64,000 nt of DNA. Source: Rhizobium alarense (GTDB lineage Bacteria > Pseudomonadota > Alphaproteobacteria > Rhizobiales > Rhizobiaceae). The position numbers and the translations under genes were made by a program. Positions within the stretch are counted from its first letter, which is position 1. Each line of letters opens with the position of its first letter. The stretch covers positions 1-64,000 of the forward strand of contig NZ_JAKGBU010000010.1 of assembly GCF_021555155.1 (NCBI RefSeq). The letters are read 5' to 3'. This document shows positions 26,556 through 35,110 of the stretch, one piece after another. The notes beneath the pieces were generated by a model that saw only the letters and a program-made list of their open reading frames with translations, was not told where the DNA came from and searched no databases.

Positions 26556-27877
26556 GCTATGAAATGATCGCGCTTTTCATGTTCCTGTCGATGCTGCTGA
26601 CCATGCTGACCGGTCAGCGCGTCTTCGGGGCGATCGGTTTCGTCGCCGTGGTGGCCGCTGCGTTTCTGTGGGGCAACGGCGGGTTCGAACTGGGTTTCTC
26701 TGCTTCGATGAAGCTGATGAAATGGTATCCGCTGCTGACCCTGCCGATGTTCGTCTTCATGGGCTACATGCTCTCCGAATCCGGTATCGCGGAAGATCTC
26801 TACAAGATGTTCCATGTCTGGATGGGCGGCATTCCGGGCGGGCTTGCCATCGGCACGATCGGCCTCATGGTCATCATTTCGGCGATGAACGGCCTGTCGG
26901 TCGCGGGCATGGCGATCGGCGCGACGATCGCGCTGCCCGAACTGCTCAGGCGAGGTTACGACAAGATCATGGTGTCCGGTGTCATCCAGGCGGGTTCGTC
27001 ACTCGGCATTCTGGTTCCGCCGAGCGTGGTGCTCGTCCTATACGGCATGATCGCCCGCCAGCCGGTCGGCAAGCTTTGGCTCGCCGGCGTGTTTCCGGGG
27101 CTGCTGCTGGCGGCGCTTTTCATCATCTATGTCGTGATCCGCTGCCGGCTTCAACCGCAGCTCGGGCCCGTTCTTCCGAAGGAGGAGCGTGACATGCCGC
27201 TTGCAGAGAAGCTGAAGTTGCTGCGTGCCGGCATCCTGCCCTTCATGATCTTTTTTCTGATGATGGGCCTGTTCCTGCTGGGTGTGACGAGCCTCGTGGA
27301 AAGCTCCGCGGTCGGCGCTCTCTCGGCGCTCGCGGCCGCTGTCTACAAGCGCCGCCTTACGAAGAAGATCTGGAACAGCACGATCGAGCAGACGCTCGGG
27401 ATTTCCTGCATGTTCATGTGGATCATCATGGCCGCGCTCTGCTTCGGCGCAGTCTTCGACGGTCTCGGCGCGGTGAATGCGATCAAGTTCCTGTTCCTCG
27501 ACACCTGGGGTCTTGGCCCATGGGAAGTCCTGATCCTGATGCAGATCTCCTATCTGATCATGGGGACGTTCCTGGACGACACGGCGATGCTCGTGATCGT
27601 CGCGCCGCTCTACATTCCGCTCGTCGGCGCGCTCGATTTCGATCTCATCTGGTACGGCGTGCTCTACACGATCACCTGCCAGATCGCGTACATGACACCG
27701 CCGTTCGGGTACAACCTGTTCCTGATGCGGGCGATGGCCCCGCCGGAGATTTCGCTCATCGACATTTATCGTTCGATCGTGCCGTTCGTCATCATCATGA
27801 TGATCGGGCTGGCGATCGTCATGGCCTTCCCGCAGATCGCGCTCTGGCTGCCGGAGCACGTTTACGTGCGGGGATAA
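26552..27877 (+). CDS. TRAP transporter large permease, DctM-like
   Basis: 441 residues with about twelve membrane segments. Conserved DctM features include LLTLPMFVFMGYMLSESG near residue 62, GSSLGILVPPSVVLVLYG near 150 and GTFLDDTAMLVIVAPLY near 340. It is the ion-coupled channel of the TRAP system. The gene ends 103 bases before the binding-protein gene, with no terminator between them. Confidence 0.9.
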   Translation: MSYEMIALFMFLSMLLTMLTGQRVFGAIGFVAVVAAAFLWGNGGFELGFSASMKLMKWYPLLTLPMFVFMGYMLSESGIAEDLYKMFHVWMGGIPGGLAIGTIGLMVIISAMNGLSVAGMAIGATIALPELLRRGYDKIMVSGVIQAGSSLGILVPPSVVLVLYGMIARQPVGKLWLAGVFPGLLLAALFIIYVVIRCRLQPQLGPVLPKEERDMPLAEKLKLLRAGILPFMIFFLMMGLFLLGVTSLVESSAVGALSALAAAVYKRRLTKKIWNSTIEQTLGISCMFMWIIMAALCFGAVFDGLGAVNAIKFLFLDTWGLGPWEVLILMQISYLIMGTFLDDTAMLVIVAPLYIPLVGALDFDLIWYGVLYTITCQIAYMTPPFGYNLFLMRAMAPPEISLIDIYRSIVPFVIIMMIGLAIVMAFPQIALWLPEHVYVRG

Positions 27878-27980
27878 TGCCCGGAGTTAAGGTACCCGGG
27901 TCGAGAATTTCAGCCGCGCCCGCAGCCGACAATAAAAAGACCGGCGGCAGCGCATCCAACCAACAGAGGGAAAGAAGACA

Positions 27981-29033
27981 ATGACCAACAGACGCGAATT
28001 TCTGAGAAAAGCCGGTACCACCGCCGCGTTGGCCGGCCCCGCTATGCTTGCCTCGCCCTATGTCAAGGCGCAGGACAAGAAGATCACCTGGCGGCTGCAG
28101 ACCTATGCCGGTGCTGCTCTGGCCGAGTTTGTCATCAAGCCGTCCGTCGACGCCTTCAACAAGGCGGCGAATGGCGAGATGGAAATACAGCTCTACACCG
28201 CCGACCAGCTCGTGCCGACCGGCGAACTTTTCCGCGCCATGCAGGCCGGAACGATCGACGCAGTCCAGTCCGACGACGATTCGATGAACTCGCCGGTCGA
28301 CATCAAGGTCTTCGGCGGCTACTTCCCCTTTGCGTCGCGCTATGGCATCGACGTGCCGACACTGTTCTACGAATACGGCCTGGCCGAGATCTGGGATGAA
28401 GCCTATTCGGAAGTCGGCGGCGTCAAGTGGCTGTCGGCCGGCGCCTGGGATCCGTGCAACTTCGCCACCAACAAGCCGGTCAAGAGCATGGAGGACCTGA
28501 AGGGTCTTCGCGTCTTCACCTTCCCGACAGCCGGCCAGTTCCTCGCCCAGTTCGGCGTCGTACCGGTGACGATCCCCTTCGAGGACGTTCCGGTCGCCAT
28601 GCAGACGGGTGAAATCGATGCCATCGCCTGGTCGGGCATCACCGAGGTCTTCACCTCGGGCTGGGTGGACGTCACCAAGTACTTCCTGACCAACAATGTG
28701 TCCGGCGGCTGGTGCGGCTCGTTCTTCGCCAATGCCGATCGCTGGGCCGAAGTGCCGGAACATCTGAAGACACTCTGGCAGATGTGCATGGATTCCTCGC
28801 ACTATCACCGCCTGCACTGGTACTGGGGCGGTGAGGCCAAGCTTCGCGCCGCGGGCGGTCGCCTGGAGCTCACCAGCATTCCGGACGCCGAATGGAAGAC
28901 GGTCGAGGACGCGGCCCATGTCTTCTGGGAAGAGGTTGCCAAGCAGACGCCGCGCACCGCGAAGGTCGTCGAGATTCTCAAGAAATACAATGCCGACATG
29001 GAAAAGGCCGGCAAGCCCTATCGCTACGGCTGA
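27981..29033 (+). CDS. TRAP transporter substrate-binding protein, DctP-like
   Basis: 350 residues. A Tat signal is evident (RREFLRKAG at residues 4-12, cleavage after VKA near 30). The DctP-type binding-site Arg lies in LKGLRVFTFP near residue 177, and the second signature VAMQTGEIDAIAWSG lies near 207. That Arg usually clamps a carboxylate, so the ligand probably carries one, for example an amino acid derivative or keto acid. The ribosome site is GAGGGAAAGAAGAC. Confidence 0.88.
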   Translation: MTNRREFLRKAGTTAALAGPAMLASPYVKAQDKKITWRLQTYAGAALAEFVIKPSVDAFNKAANGEMEIQLYTADQLVPTGELFRAMQAGTIDAVQSDDDSMNSPVDIKVFGGYFPFASRYGIDVPTLFYEYGLAEIWDEAYSEVGGVKWLSAGAWDPCNFATNKPVKSMEDLKGLRVFTFPTAGQFLAQFGVVPVTIPFEDVPVAMQTGEIDAIAWSGITEVFTSGWVDVTKYFLTNNVSGGWCGSFFANADRWAEVPEHLKTLWQMCMDSSHYHRLHWYWGGEAKLRAAGGRLELTSIPDAEWKTVEDAAHVFWEEVAKQTPRTAKVVEILKKYNADMEKAGKPYRYG

Positions 29034-29050
29034 TCGGGCTGTCTCTCAAC

Positions 29051-29075
29051 GGATCCGGGGCGCGGCCCCGGATCC
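29051..29075 (+). other. Perfect 11-base-pair hairpin between dctP and the ligase gene
   Basis: GGATCCGGGGC (29051-29061) and GCCCCGGATCC (29065-29075) form a perfect stem closed by three bases (GCG). There is no T-run, so it is less likely to be a full terminator and more likely a stabiliser of the TRAP mRNA or a partial attenuator before the ligase gene. Confidence 0.55.
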
Positions 29076-29135
29076 GGCAATGCAAACCTCCGACCGAAGA
29101 CGTCGCAACGAGCGAACCTGCCGGGATAAAGCCGC

Positions 29136-30503
29136 ATGAGCACGACCTACACATTCGAAGACCTGAAGAAGGATGTTGCCGAGGGGCGCATCGATACCGT
29201 GCTCGCCTGTCTGGTCGACATGCAGGGCAGGCTGATGGGCAAGCGCTTCCAGGCGCAGTTTTTCGTGGAAAGCGCCTGGGAAGAGACGCACAGCTGCAAC
29301 TACCTGCTGGCGACCGACCTCGAGATGGAAACCGTGTCGGGCTACCGCTCCTCGAGCTGGGAGGCGGGTTATGGCGACTATGCGATGAAGCCGGACCTTG
29401 CGACGCTGCGGCGGGTGCCGTGGCTCGAGGGCACGGCGCTGGTGCTCTGCGACGTGCTCGACCATCATACGCATGAGGAGGTGCCGCATTCGCCGCGCGC
29501 CATTCTCAAGAAGCAGGTGAAGCGGCTGGAGGCCCTGGGTCTCAAGGCCTTCATGGCGAGCGAGCTCGAATTCTTCCTCTTCGACCAGACCTATGACGAC
29601 GCGCGCGAGAGCGGCTACCGGGATCTCCGCCTCGTCAGCGGCTACAACGAGGACTACCACATCTTCCAGACGACCAAGGAAGAAGACGTGATGCGGGCGA
29701 TCCGCAACGGCCTGCAGGGCGCCGGAATTCCCGTCGAGAACTCCAAGGGCGAGGCCTCGCCGGGCCAGGAGGAAATCAACGTGCGCTATGCCGAGGCGTT
29801 GACGATGGCCGACCGGCACACGATCATCAAGAACGGCTGCAAGGAGATCGCCTGGTCGCGCGGCAAGGCAATCACCTTCCTTGCCAAGTGGAACTACAAT
29901 GCCGCCGGTTCCTCGTCGCACATCCACCAGTCGCTGTGGAGCCTCGACGGCAAGCCGATGTTCTTCGACAAGGATGCCAAATACGGCATGTCCGACCTGA
30001 TGCGCAACTATGTGGCTGGCCTGCTCGCCCATGCCGGCGAGATCACCTATTTCCTGGCACCCTACATCAATTCCTACAAGCGCTTCGTCGCCGGCACCTT
30101 CGCGCCGACCAAGGCGGTCTGGAGCAAGGACAACCGCACGGCGGGCTACCGGCTCTGCGGCGAAGGCACCAAGGGCATCCGCATCGAATGCCGCGTCGGC
30201 GGATCCGACCTCAATCCCTACCTTGCCATGGCGGCGCTGCTCGCCGCCGGTATCGCCGGCATCGAGCAGAAGCTGGAACTCGAGCCGCCTTTCGTCGGCG
30301 ACGCCTATGGCGGCAAGGACATCCGCGAGATTCCGAAGACGCTGCGGGCGGCGGCATCGACCATGAACGGCTCGAAGATGCTGCGCGAGGCCTTCGGCGA
30401 CGACGTGATCGACCATTACACCCGCGCCGCGCACTGGGAGCAGGAAGAATACGACCGGCGCATCACGGACTGGGAAGTGGCGCGCGGCTTCGAGCGTGCT
30501 TAG
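29136..30503 (+). CDS. Glutamine-synthetase-family ligase (gamma-glutamylamide synthetase-like)
   Basis: 455 residues with GS beta-grasp and catalytic domains. The metal/glutamate segment ASELEFFLFD near residue 141, the ATP-site GSSSHIHQSLW near 261 and RLCGEGTKGIRIECRVGGSDLNPYLAMAA near 337 are visible. It lacks the adenylylation-site tail typical of GlnA and is closest in form to PuuA/GlnT-type ligases, which attach glutamate to amines such as putrescine, ethylamine or alaninol. The neighbouring alcohol and aldehyde dehydrogenases support a gamma-glutamylation route. True glutamine synthesis is less likely in this context. Confidence 0.82.
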   Translation: MSTTYTFEDLKKDVAEGRIDTVLACLVDMQGRLMGKRFQAQFFVESAWEETHSCNYLLATDLEMETVSGYRSSSWEAGYGDYAMKPDLATLRRVPWLEGTALVLCDVLDHHTHEEVPHSPRAILKKQVKRLEALGLKAFMASELEFFLFDQTYDDARESGYRDLRLVSGYNEDYHIFQTTKEEDVMRAIRNGLQGAGIPVENSKGEASPGQEEINVRYAEALTMADRHTIIKNGCKEIAWSRGKAITFLAKWNYNAAGSSSHIHQSLWSLDGKPMFFDKDAKYGMSDLMRNYVAGLLAHAGEITYFLAPYINSYKRFVAGTFAPTKAVWSKDNRTAGYRLCGEGTKGIRIECRVGGSDLNPYLAMAALLAAGIAGIEQKLELEPPFVGDAYGGKDIREIPKTLRAAASTMNGSKMLREAFGDDVIDHYTRAAHWEQEEYDRRITDWEVARGFERA

Positions 30504-30562
30504 TGTCATTGTTGATTTGATCGCAACGCGATGATAAAATCACAACGTTCAGGAGGTGTCTC

Positions 30563-30991
30563 ATGATCGACAGTGCGTGGTTTTATCAACAGCTCGACAA
30601 GGAAGGCCGATCGCTGCGCGCCATGGCGCGGGCGCTCGGGCTCGATCCGAGTTCGGTCTCCCGCATGCTGCGCGGCGAGCGGAAGATGACGGCGGACGAG
30701 CAGGACGGGATATCCGCCTATCTCGGTGTTCCGTTGACGGAAGTTGCGGCACGGCGGCGGGGAGAGGCAACGGGATTTGCGGAAAGAGGGCAGGAGCCGC
30801 TGACGATGGACGGGAAGGGGCTGCCGGTCGCTGGAACCGAGGCCGAGCCTGCGGCAGGCGACAATTTCTACGATCGCATTCGCGGGCGCATGAAGGGAAC
30901 GATAACGATCGCGCCGGGTGTGGATCTGACCGCGCCGGTCGATCCCGAATGGGCACGGGTCTACGATGACGACTACCCGGTATCTCTTTGA
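30563..30991 (+). CDS. HTH antitoxin-like protein of a PIN toxin pair
   Basis: 142 residues with two parts. Residues about 5-55 form an XRE-like helix-turn-helix (SLRAMARALGLDPSSVSRMLRG). After a flexible linker, residues 100-142 (FYDRIRGRMKGTITIAPGVD and following) resemble the toxin-binding tail seen in VapB/Phd-like antitoxins that pair with PIN proteins. It overlaps the PIN gene by 26 bases. The ribosome site is AGGAGGTGTC. It should repress its own operon and neutralise the toxin. Confidence 0.75.
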   Translation: MIDSAWFYQQLDKEGRSLRAMARALGLDPSSVSRMLRGERKMTADEQDGISAYLGVPLTEVAARRRGEATGFAERGQEPLTMDGKGLPVAGTEAEPAAGDNFYDRIRGRMKGTITIAPGVDLTAPVDPEWARVYDDDYPVSL

Positions 30992-31385
30992 TACCTGCCT
31001 GATCCTGTATCTCGCGCGAACAGAGCCCTTGGCGCCGGGTGCGGAGCGGGTGCTGCGGGAGAGAAGCGGAGGTCCGGGCAGCCTGTACATGAGTGCGTTT
31101 TCGGCCTGGGAAATCGGGATGCTGGTGGCAAAAAGGCGCTTGAGTCTGACGCAGCCGCCCCTGCCGTGGTTCTGGAATTTCGCAAGCGAGCAGGAGCTTT
31201 CGGTGCTCGATGTCACCGCCGACATCCTCGTCTCCGCATCCTTCTTGCCGGAACCGCTGCATGCCGGCCCCGCCGACCGTATTCTCATCGCGACGGCGCG
31301 CGAACACGACTTGACGATCATCACCCGCGACCGCGCCATTCTGGCCTATGGCGCGGCGGGACATGTGAAGGTACTGGCCTGCTAG
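30966..31385 (+). CDS. PIN-domain toxin, VapC-like
   Basis: 139 residues. The four acidic residues of a PIN nuclease are present: Asp9 (LFDTCLIL), Glu49 (SAWEIGML), Asp104 (GPADRILIA) and Asp122 (ITRDRAIL). PIN toxins cut specific RNAs, often tRNA or rRNA, in a magnesium-dependent way. The start lies inside the antitoxin gene (26-base overlap), which couples their translation. The pair sits between a ligase and an aldehyde dehydrogenase gene of a catabolic operon, an unusual location. Confidence 0.85.
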   Translation: MTTTRYLFDTCLILYLARTEPLAPGAERVLRERSGGPGSLYMSAFSAWEIGMLVAKRRLSLTQPPLPWFWNFASEQELSVLDVTADILVSASFLPEPLHAGPADRILIATAREHDLTIITRDRAILAYGAAGHVKVLAC

Positions 31386-31422
31386 GCAAAGAATGCCTTC
31401 CGGGGCCGAAGGAGAAAGACGA

Positions 31423-32811
31423 ATGACGAAAATGATCCAATGCATTTCCCCCGTCGACGGCTCGGTCTATGCCGAGCGGCCGGCGATGCCGCTGGAGGCT
31501 GCGAAAGCGGTCGTGGCGCGCGCCAGGAAGGCGCAGAAATCCTGGGCGAAGCGACCGCTCGATGAGCGCGTGCAACTTGTCCTGAAGGGTGTCGCGCGGC
31601 TGAACGAAATGGTCGACGAGGTTGTGCCGGAGCTTGCCTGGCAGATGGGCCGCCCGATCCGCTATGGCGGCGAGTTCAAGGGCTTCAACGAGCGCTCCAA
31701 CTACGTGGCCGAGATCGCCGGTTCTTCACTGGCGCCGATGATCATCGAGGAAAGCGACCGCTTCGAGCGCCGCATCGAGCGCGAGCCGCATGGCGTCGTC
31801 TTCGTCATCGCGCCGTGGAACTATCCCTACATGACGGCGATCAACACGATCGCGCCGGCCCTGATGGCCGGCAACACGGTCATCATCAAGCATGCCAGCC
31901 AGACGATCCTCGTCGGCGAACGCATGGTCCGCGCCTTCGTGGAAGCCGGCGTGCCGGATGACGTGTTCCAGAACATCTTCCTCGACCACGACACGACCTC
32001 GGCGCTGATCGCCGCGAAGGGCTTCGACTTCGTCAATTTCACCGGTTCCGTCGAGGGCGGGCGCTCGATCGAGCGGGCAGCCGCCGGCACTTTCACGCCG
32101 CTCGGGCTCGAGCTCGGCGGCAAGGACCCGGGTTACGTGATGGAGGATGCCGACCTCGATGCGGCCGTCGATACCCTGATGGACGGCGCCACCTACAATT
32201 CCGGCCAGTGCTGCTGCGGCATCGAGCGCATCTATGTGCATGAATCGCTCTACGACGCCTTCGTCGAGAAGTCGGTCGCCTGGGTCTCCAACTACAAGCT
32301 CGGCAACCCGCTCGACGCCGACACGACGCTCGGCCCGATGGCGCACAAGCGCTTCGCGGCGACCGTGCGTGCGCAGATCGCGGATGCCGTGTCGAAGGGC
32401 GCAAAGGCGCTGGTCGATCCCAAACTCTTCCCGGCGGATGATGGCGGCGCCTATGTCGCGCCGCAGGTGCTCGTCGATGTCGACCATTCGATGGAGTTCA
32501 TGACGGAAGAAACCTTCGGCCCGGCCGTCGGCATCATGAAGGTGAAGAGCGACGAAGAGGCGCTCGCCCTGATGAACGATTGCAAGTACGGCCTTACCGT
32601 TTCGCTCTGGACGAAGGACGAGGAGCGCGCCGCCCGCCTCGGCCGCGACCTCGAGACCGGCACCGTCTTCATGAACCGCGCCGACTATCTCGACCCGGCG
32701 CTCTGCTGGACCGGCGTCAAGGAAACGGGCCGCGGCGGCTCGCTCTCCGTCATCGGCTTCCACAATCTCACGAGACCCAAGTCCTACCACCTCAGGAAAG
32801 CACTCGCATGA
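31423..32811 (+). CDS. NAD(P)-dependent aldehyde dehydrogenase
   Basis: 462 residues, start at 31423 with GGAGAAAGACGA before it. APWNYPYMTAINTIAPALMAG near residue 132, catalytic Glu in LELGGKDPGYV near 228 and the nucleophile in NSGQCCCGIER near 262 define the ALDH fold. It oxidises an aldehyde to the acid. An ATGA overlap ties it to an iron-dependent alcohol dehydrogenase, so the two probably act one after the other, alcohol to aldehyde to acid. Exact substrate is unknown. Confidence 0.88.
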   Translation: MTKMIQCISPVDGSVYAERPAMPLEAAKAVVARARKAQKSWAKRPLDERVQLVLKGVARLNEMVDEVVPELAWQMGRPIRYGGEFKGFNERSNYVAEIAGSSLAPMIIEESDRFERRIEREPHGVVFVIAPWNYPYMTAINTIAPALMAGNTVIIKHASQTILVGERMVRAFVEAGVPDDVFQNIFLDHDTTSALIAAKGFDFVNFTGSVEGGRSIERAAAGTFTPLGLELGGKDPGYVMEDADLDAAVDTLMDGATYNSGQCCCGIERIYVHESLYDAFVEKSVAWVSNYKLGNPLDADTTLGPMAHKRFAATVRAQIADAVSKGAKALVDPKLFPADDGGAYVAPQVLVDVDHSMEFMTEETFGPAVGIMKVKSDEEALALMNDCKYGLTVSLWTKDEERAARLGRDLETGTVFMNRADYLDPALCWTGVKETGRGGSLSVIGFHNLTRPKSYHLRKALA

Positions 32812-33953
32812 CCATCACCGCCAATTGGAGCTACCCGACCGCCATCAAGTTCGGGGCAGGGCGCATCAAGGAACTCGCCGATCATTGCAAGGCCGTCGGC
32901 ATGAAGAAGCCGCTGCTCGTGACCGACCGCGGCCTCGCGCCGATGGCGATCACGCAGAACGCTCTCGACGTCCTCGACGCCGCCGGCCTCGGCCGGGCGA
33001 TCTTCGCCGAGGTCGATCCGAACCCGAACGACCGGAACCTGGATGCCGGTGTGAAGGCCTTCAAGGACGGCGGCCATGACGGCGTCGTCGCCTTCGGCGG
33101 CGGCTCTGGCCTCGACCTCGGCAAGGCGGTCGCCTTCATGGCCGGCCAGACCCGTCCGGTCTGGGACTTCGAGGATGTCGGCGACTGGTGGACACGGGCG
33201 AGCGTCGAGGGCATCGCCCCGATCGTCGCCGTGCCGACGACGGCCGGCACCGGCTCGGAAGTCGGCCGTGCCTCGGTCATCACCAATTCCGTGACGCACA
33301 CGAAGAAGGTGATCTTCCATCCCAAGTTCCTGCCGGCGGTCACGATCTGCGATCCGGAACTGACGGTCGGCATGCCCAAGGTCATTACTGCCGGCACGGG
33401 TATGGACGCCTTCGCCCATTGCCTCGAAGCCTATTGCTCGCCCTTCTATCATCCGATGAGCCAGGGCATCGCGCTGGAAGGCATGCGTCTCGTAAAAGAA
33501 TACCTCCCGCGTGCCTACAAGGACGGCACCGATATCGAAGCGCGTGCGCACATGATGTCGGCCGCCGCCATGGGTGCCGTCGCCTTCCAGAAGGGGCTCG
33601 GCGCGATCCACTCGCTGTCGCATCCGGTCGGCGCCATCTACAACACGCATCACGGCATGACGAATGCCGTCGTCATGCCGCCGGTGCTCGCCTTCAACCG
33701 CCCGGCGATCGAGGACAGGATCGCGGCAGCGGCGGCCTATCTCGGCATTTCCGGCGGTTTCGACGGCTTCTACGACTATGTCCTGTCGCTCAGGGCAGGG
33801 CTCGCCGTGCCGGACAAGCTCGCAGCGCTCGGCGTCGGCACCGACCGGATCGACGAGATGGCGGCGATGGCGATCGTCGACCCGACGGCCGGGGGCAACC
33901 CGGTCGAACTGACGCTCGAGGCGGCAAAGACCCTGTTCGCCGCTTCGATCTGA
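32808..33953 (+). CDS. Iron-containing alcohol dehydrogenase
   Basis: 381 residues. NAD-binding GGGSGLDLGKA near residue 97 and PTTAGTGSEV near 145 are followed by the metal ligands in GTGMDAFAHCLEAY near 195 and GAIHSLSHPVGAIYNTHHG near 265. This group III enzyme oxidises primary or secondary alcohols, or reduces aldehydes, with NAD(P). It is the last gene of the operon and is followed by a strong terminator. Confidence 0.9.
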   Translation: MTITANWSYPTAIKFGAGRIKELADHCKAVGMKKPLLVTDRGLAPMAITQNALDVLDAAGLGRAIFAEVDPNPNDRNLDAGVKAFKDGGHDGVVAFGGGSGLDLGKAVAFMAGQTRPVWDFEDVGDWWTRASVEGIAPIVAVPTTAGTGSEVGRASVITNSVTHTKKVIFHPKFLPAVTICDPELTVGMPKVITAGTGMDAFAHCLEAYCSPFYHPMSQGIALEGMRLVKEYLPRAYKDGTDIEARAHMMSAAAMGAVAFQKGLGAIHSLSHPVGAIYNTHHGMTNAVVMPPVLAFNRPAIEDRIAAAAAYLGISGGFDGFYDYVLSLRAGLAVPDKLAALGVGTDRIDEMAAMAIVDPTAGGNPVELTLEAAKTLFAASI

Positions 33954-33978
33954 GCTGCGGAATCCAGCAAGCGTCCCG

Positions 33979-34008
33979 GACGGCGGCCTCGGCCGCCGTC
34001 GTCTTTTA
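33979..34008 (+). terminator. Rho-independent terminator after alcohol dehydrogenase
   Basis: GACGGCGGC (33979-33987) and GCCGCCGTC (33992-34000) form a perfect 9-base-pair stem with a CTCG loop, followed by GTCTTTTAAG. It ends the amidohydrolase-TRAP-dehydrogenase transcript. Confidence 0.85.
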
Positions 34009-34043
34009 AGTCCCAAGGATTGCTAGTTGCATGCCGGACTCTT

Positions 34044-34070
34044 TGTCATCAAGATGTCACCGAGCCGTCA
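34044..34070 (+). promoter_or_regulatory. Pho-box-like triple direct repeat
   Basis: TGTCA occurs at 34044-34048 and 34055-34059, and CGTCA follows at 34066-34070, all spaced exactly 11 bases. The 18-base piece TTGTCATCAAGATGTCAC matches the consensus CTGTCATAAATCTGTCAC at 14 positions. It lies about 70 bases before the first ParA-like gene and after the upstream terminator, where PhoB would bind. Confidence 0.5.
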
Positions 34071-34137
34071 TGGTCCGCTTCGCGAGATCGATGAGGCAGT
34101 GCTCGGGGCGTGAGAGTCGGGAAGGCATCGAAGGCCG

Positions 34138-34890
34138 ATGGCCGTCATCGCGGTTGCGAATTCCAAAGGTGGGTCGGGCAAGACCACGACGGCGGTGCTG
34201 CTGGCCACCGAGTTCGCGCGTTGCGGGATGCCGACGACACTTCTCGACTGCGACGACCTGAAACTTGCGTCCGCCTGGGCGAAAACCTCGGGTCTCGGCG
34301 GAAACCTGTCGGTGGGCGACGGCGGCACCGTCGCGAGCCTCACCGATCATCTCCGTCGCCTTCGTCATCTCCCGGGGCATGTCATTGTCGACCTGTCGGC
34401 CGCGCGCGACGTTCTCGTGGCGCTGGCGATCGGCCTGTCCGATCTGGTGCTCGTGCCGGTCCAGGGATGCGCGATGGACAGCCGGGGCGCTCTGAACGTG
34501 CTCGAACTCGTCGACTTCGTCGGATCGAATGCGCGCATCCGCGTCAATCGCGCCGTCGTCCTGTCGCGCGTTCATCCGTTCGTGACGACGCGTGCCCTGC
34601 TGGGCGTCAAGTCCCTGCTTGCGTCGCACGGCGTGCCGGTCGTCGCCACGCCGGTCATCGAGCGCAGTGTCTATCGCGACATGTTCGGCACCGGCGGAAC
34701 GCTCTACGACATGGACGGACGCCGGGTGAGCAATCTCGCGAAGGCGCAGGCCAACATGCAGAGCTTTGCGCGCGATGTCGCCGAACTGGTGCTGAACGGC
34801 GCCGAATCTGCCGGCCGCGCACCCTTTGCGCGGATGTGCTACGACCGCGCCCGGCGGGAACCGGACCTGTCAGCCGCTTCTGCGAAATAG
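34138..34890 (+). CDS. ParA/MinD-family ATPase, divergent orphan paralogue
   Basis: 250 residues. The deviant Walker A is KGGSGKTT (10-17) with signature Lys10. In the next motif, which is DxDPQ in most ParA proteins and in the paralogue that follows, it has DCDDLK (37-42), so Pro-Gln are lost. A further segment VIVDLSAARDVLVALAIGLSD near residue 82 replaces the usual DxPP motif with DLSAARD. No parB or parS-like site accompanies it, so plasmid partition is unlikely. It may position a cell-surface or other cargo, as other orphan ParA proteins do. Confidence 0.8.
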   Translation: MAVIAVANSKGGSGKTTTAVLLATEFARCGMPTTLLDCDDLKLASAWAKTSGLGGNLSVGDGGTVASLTDHLRRLRHLPGHVIVDLSAARDVLVALAIGLSDLVLVPVQGCAMDSRGALNVLELVDFVGSNARIRVNRAVVLSRVHPFVTTRALLGVKSLLASHGVPVVATPVIERSVYRDMFGTGGTLYDMDGRRVSNLAKAQANMQSFARDVAELVLNGAESAGRAPFARMCYDRARREPDLSAASAK

Positions 34891-35110
34891 CCCGATTCAA
34901 GGCCCGCTGCACTGTCGCATGGTCTGATCGAGGCCTTTGCGGCTCGCCTTGAAACCTGTTGTTCGTCAAGTACATCGCTAATCTTCGCGAGAGCCGTCTT
35001 TCCATTTCGTTAACCATGATCTGTAAGGTTTCGTTAAGCGGGCATCATTGCGAGCCGGATGCACGACGAGGGCGATGACCACGCTCGAACCATTCCGAAA
35101 GAGGAAAGAC

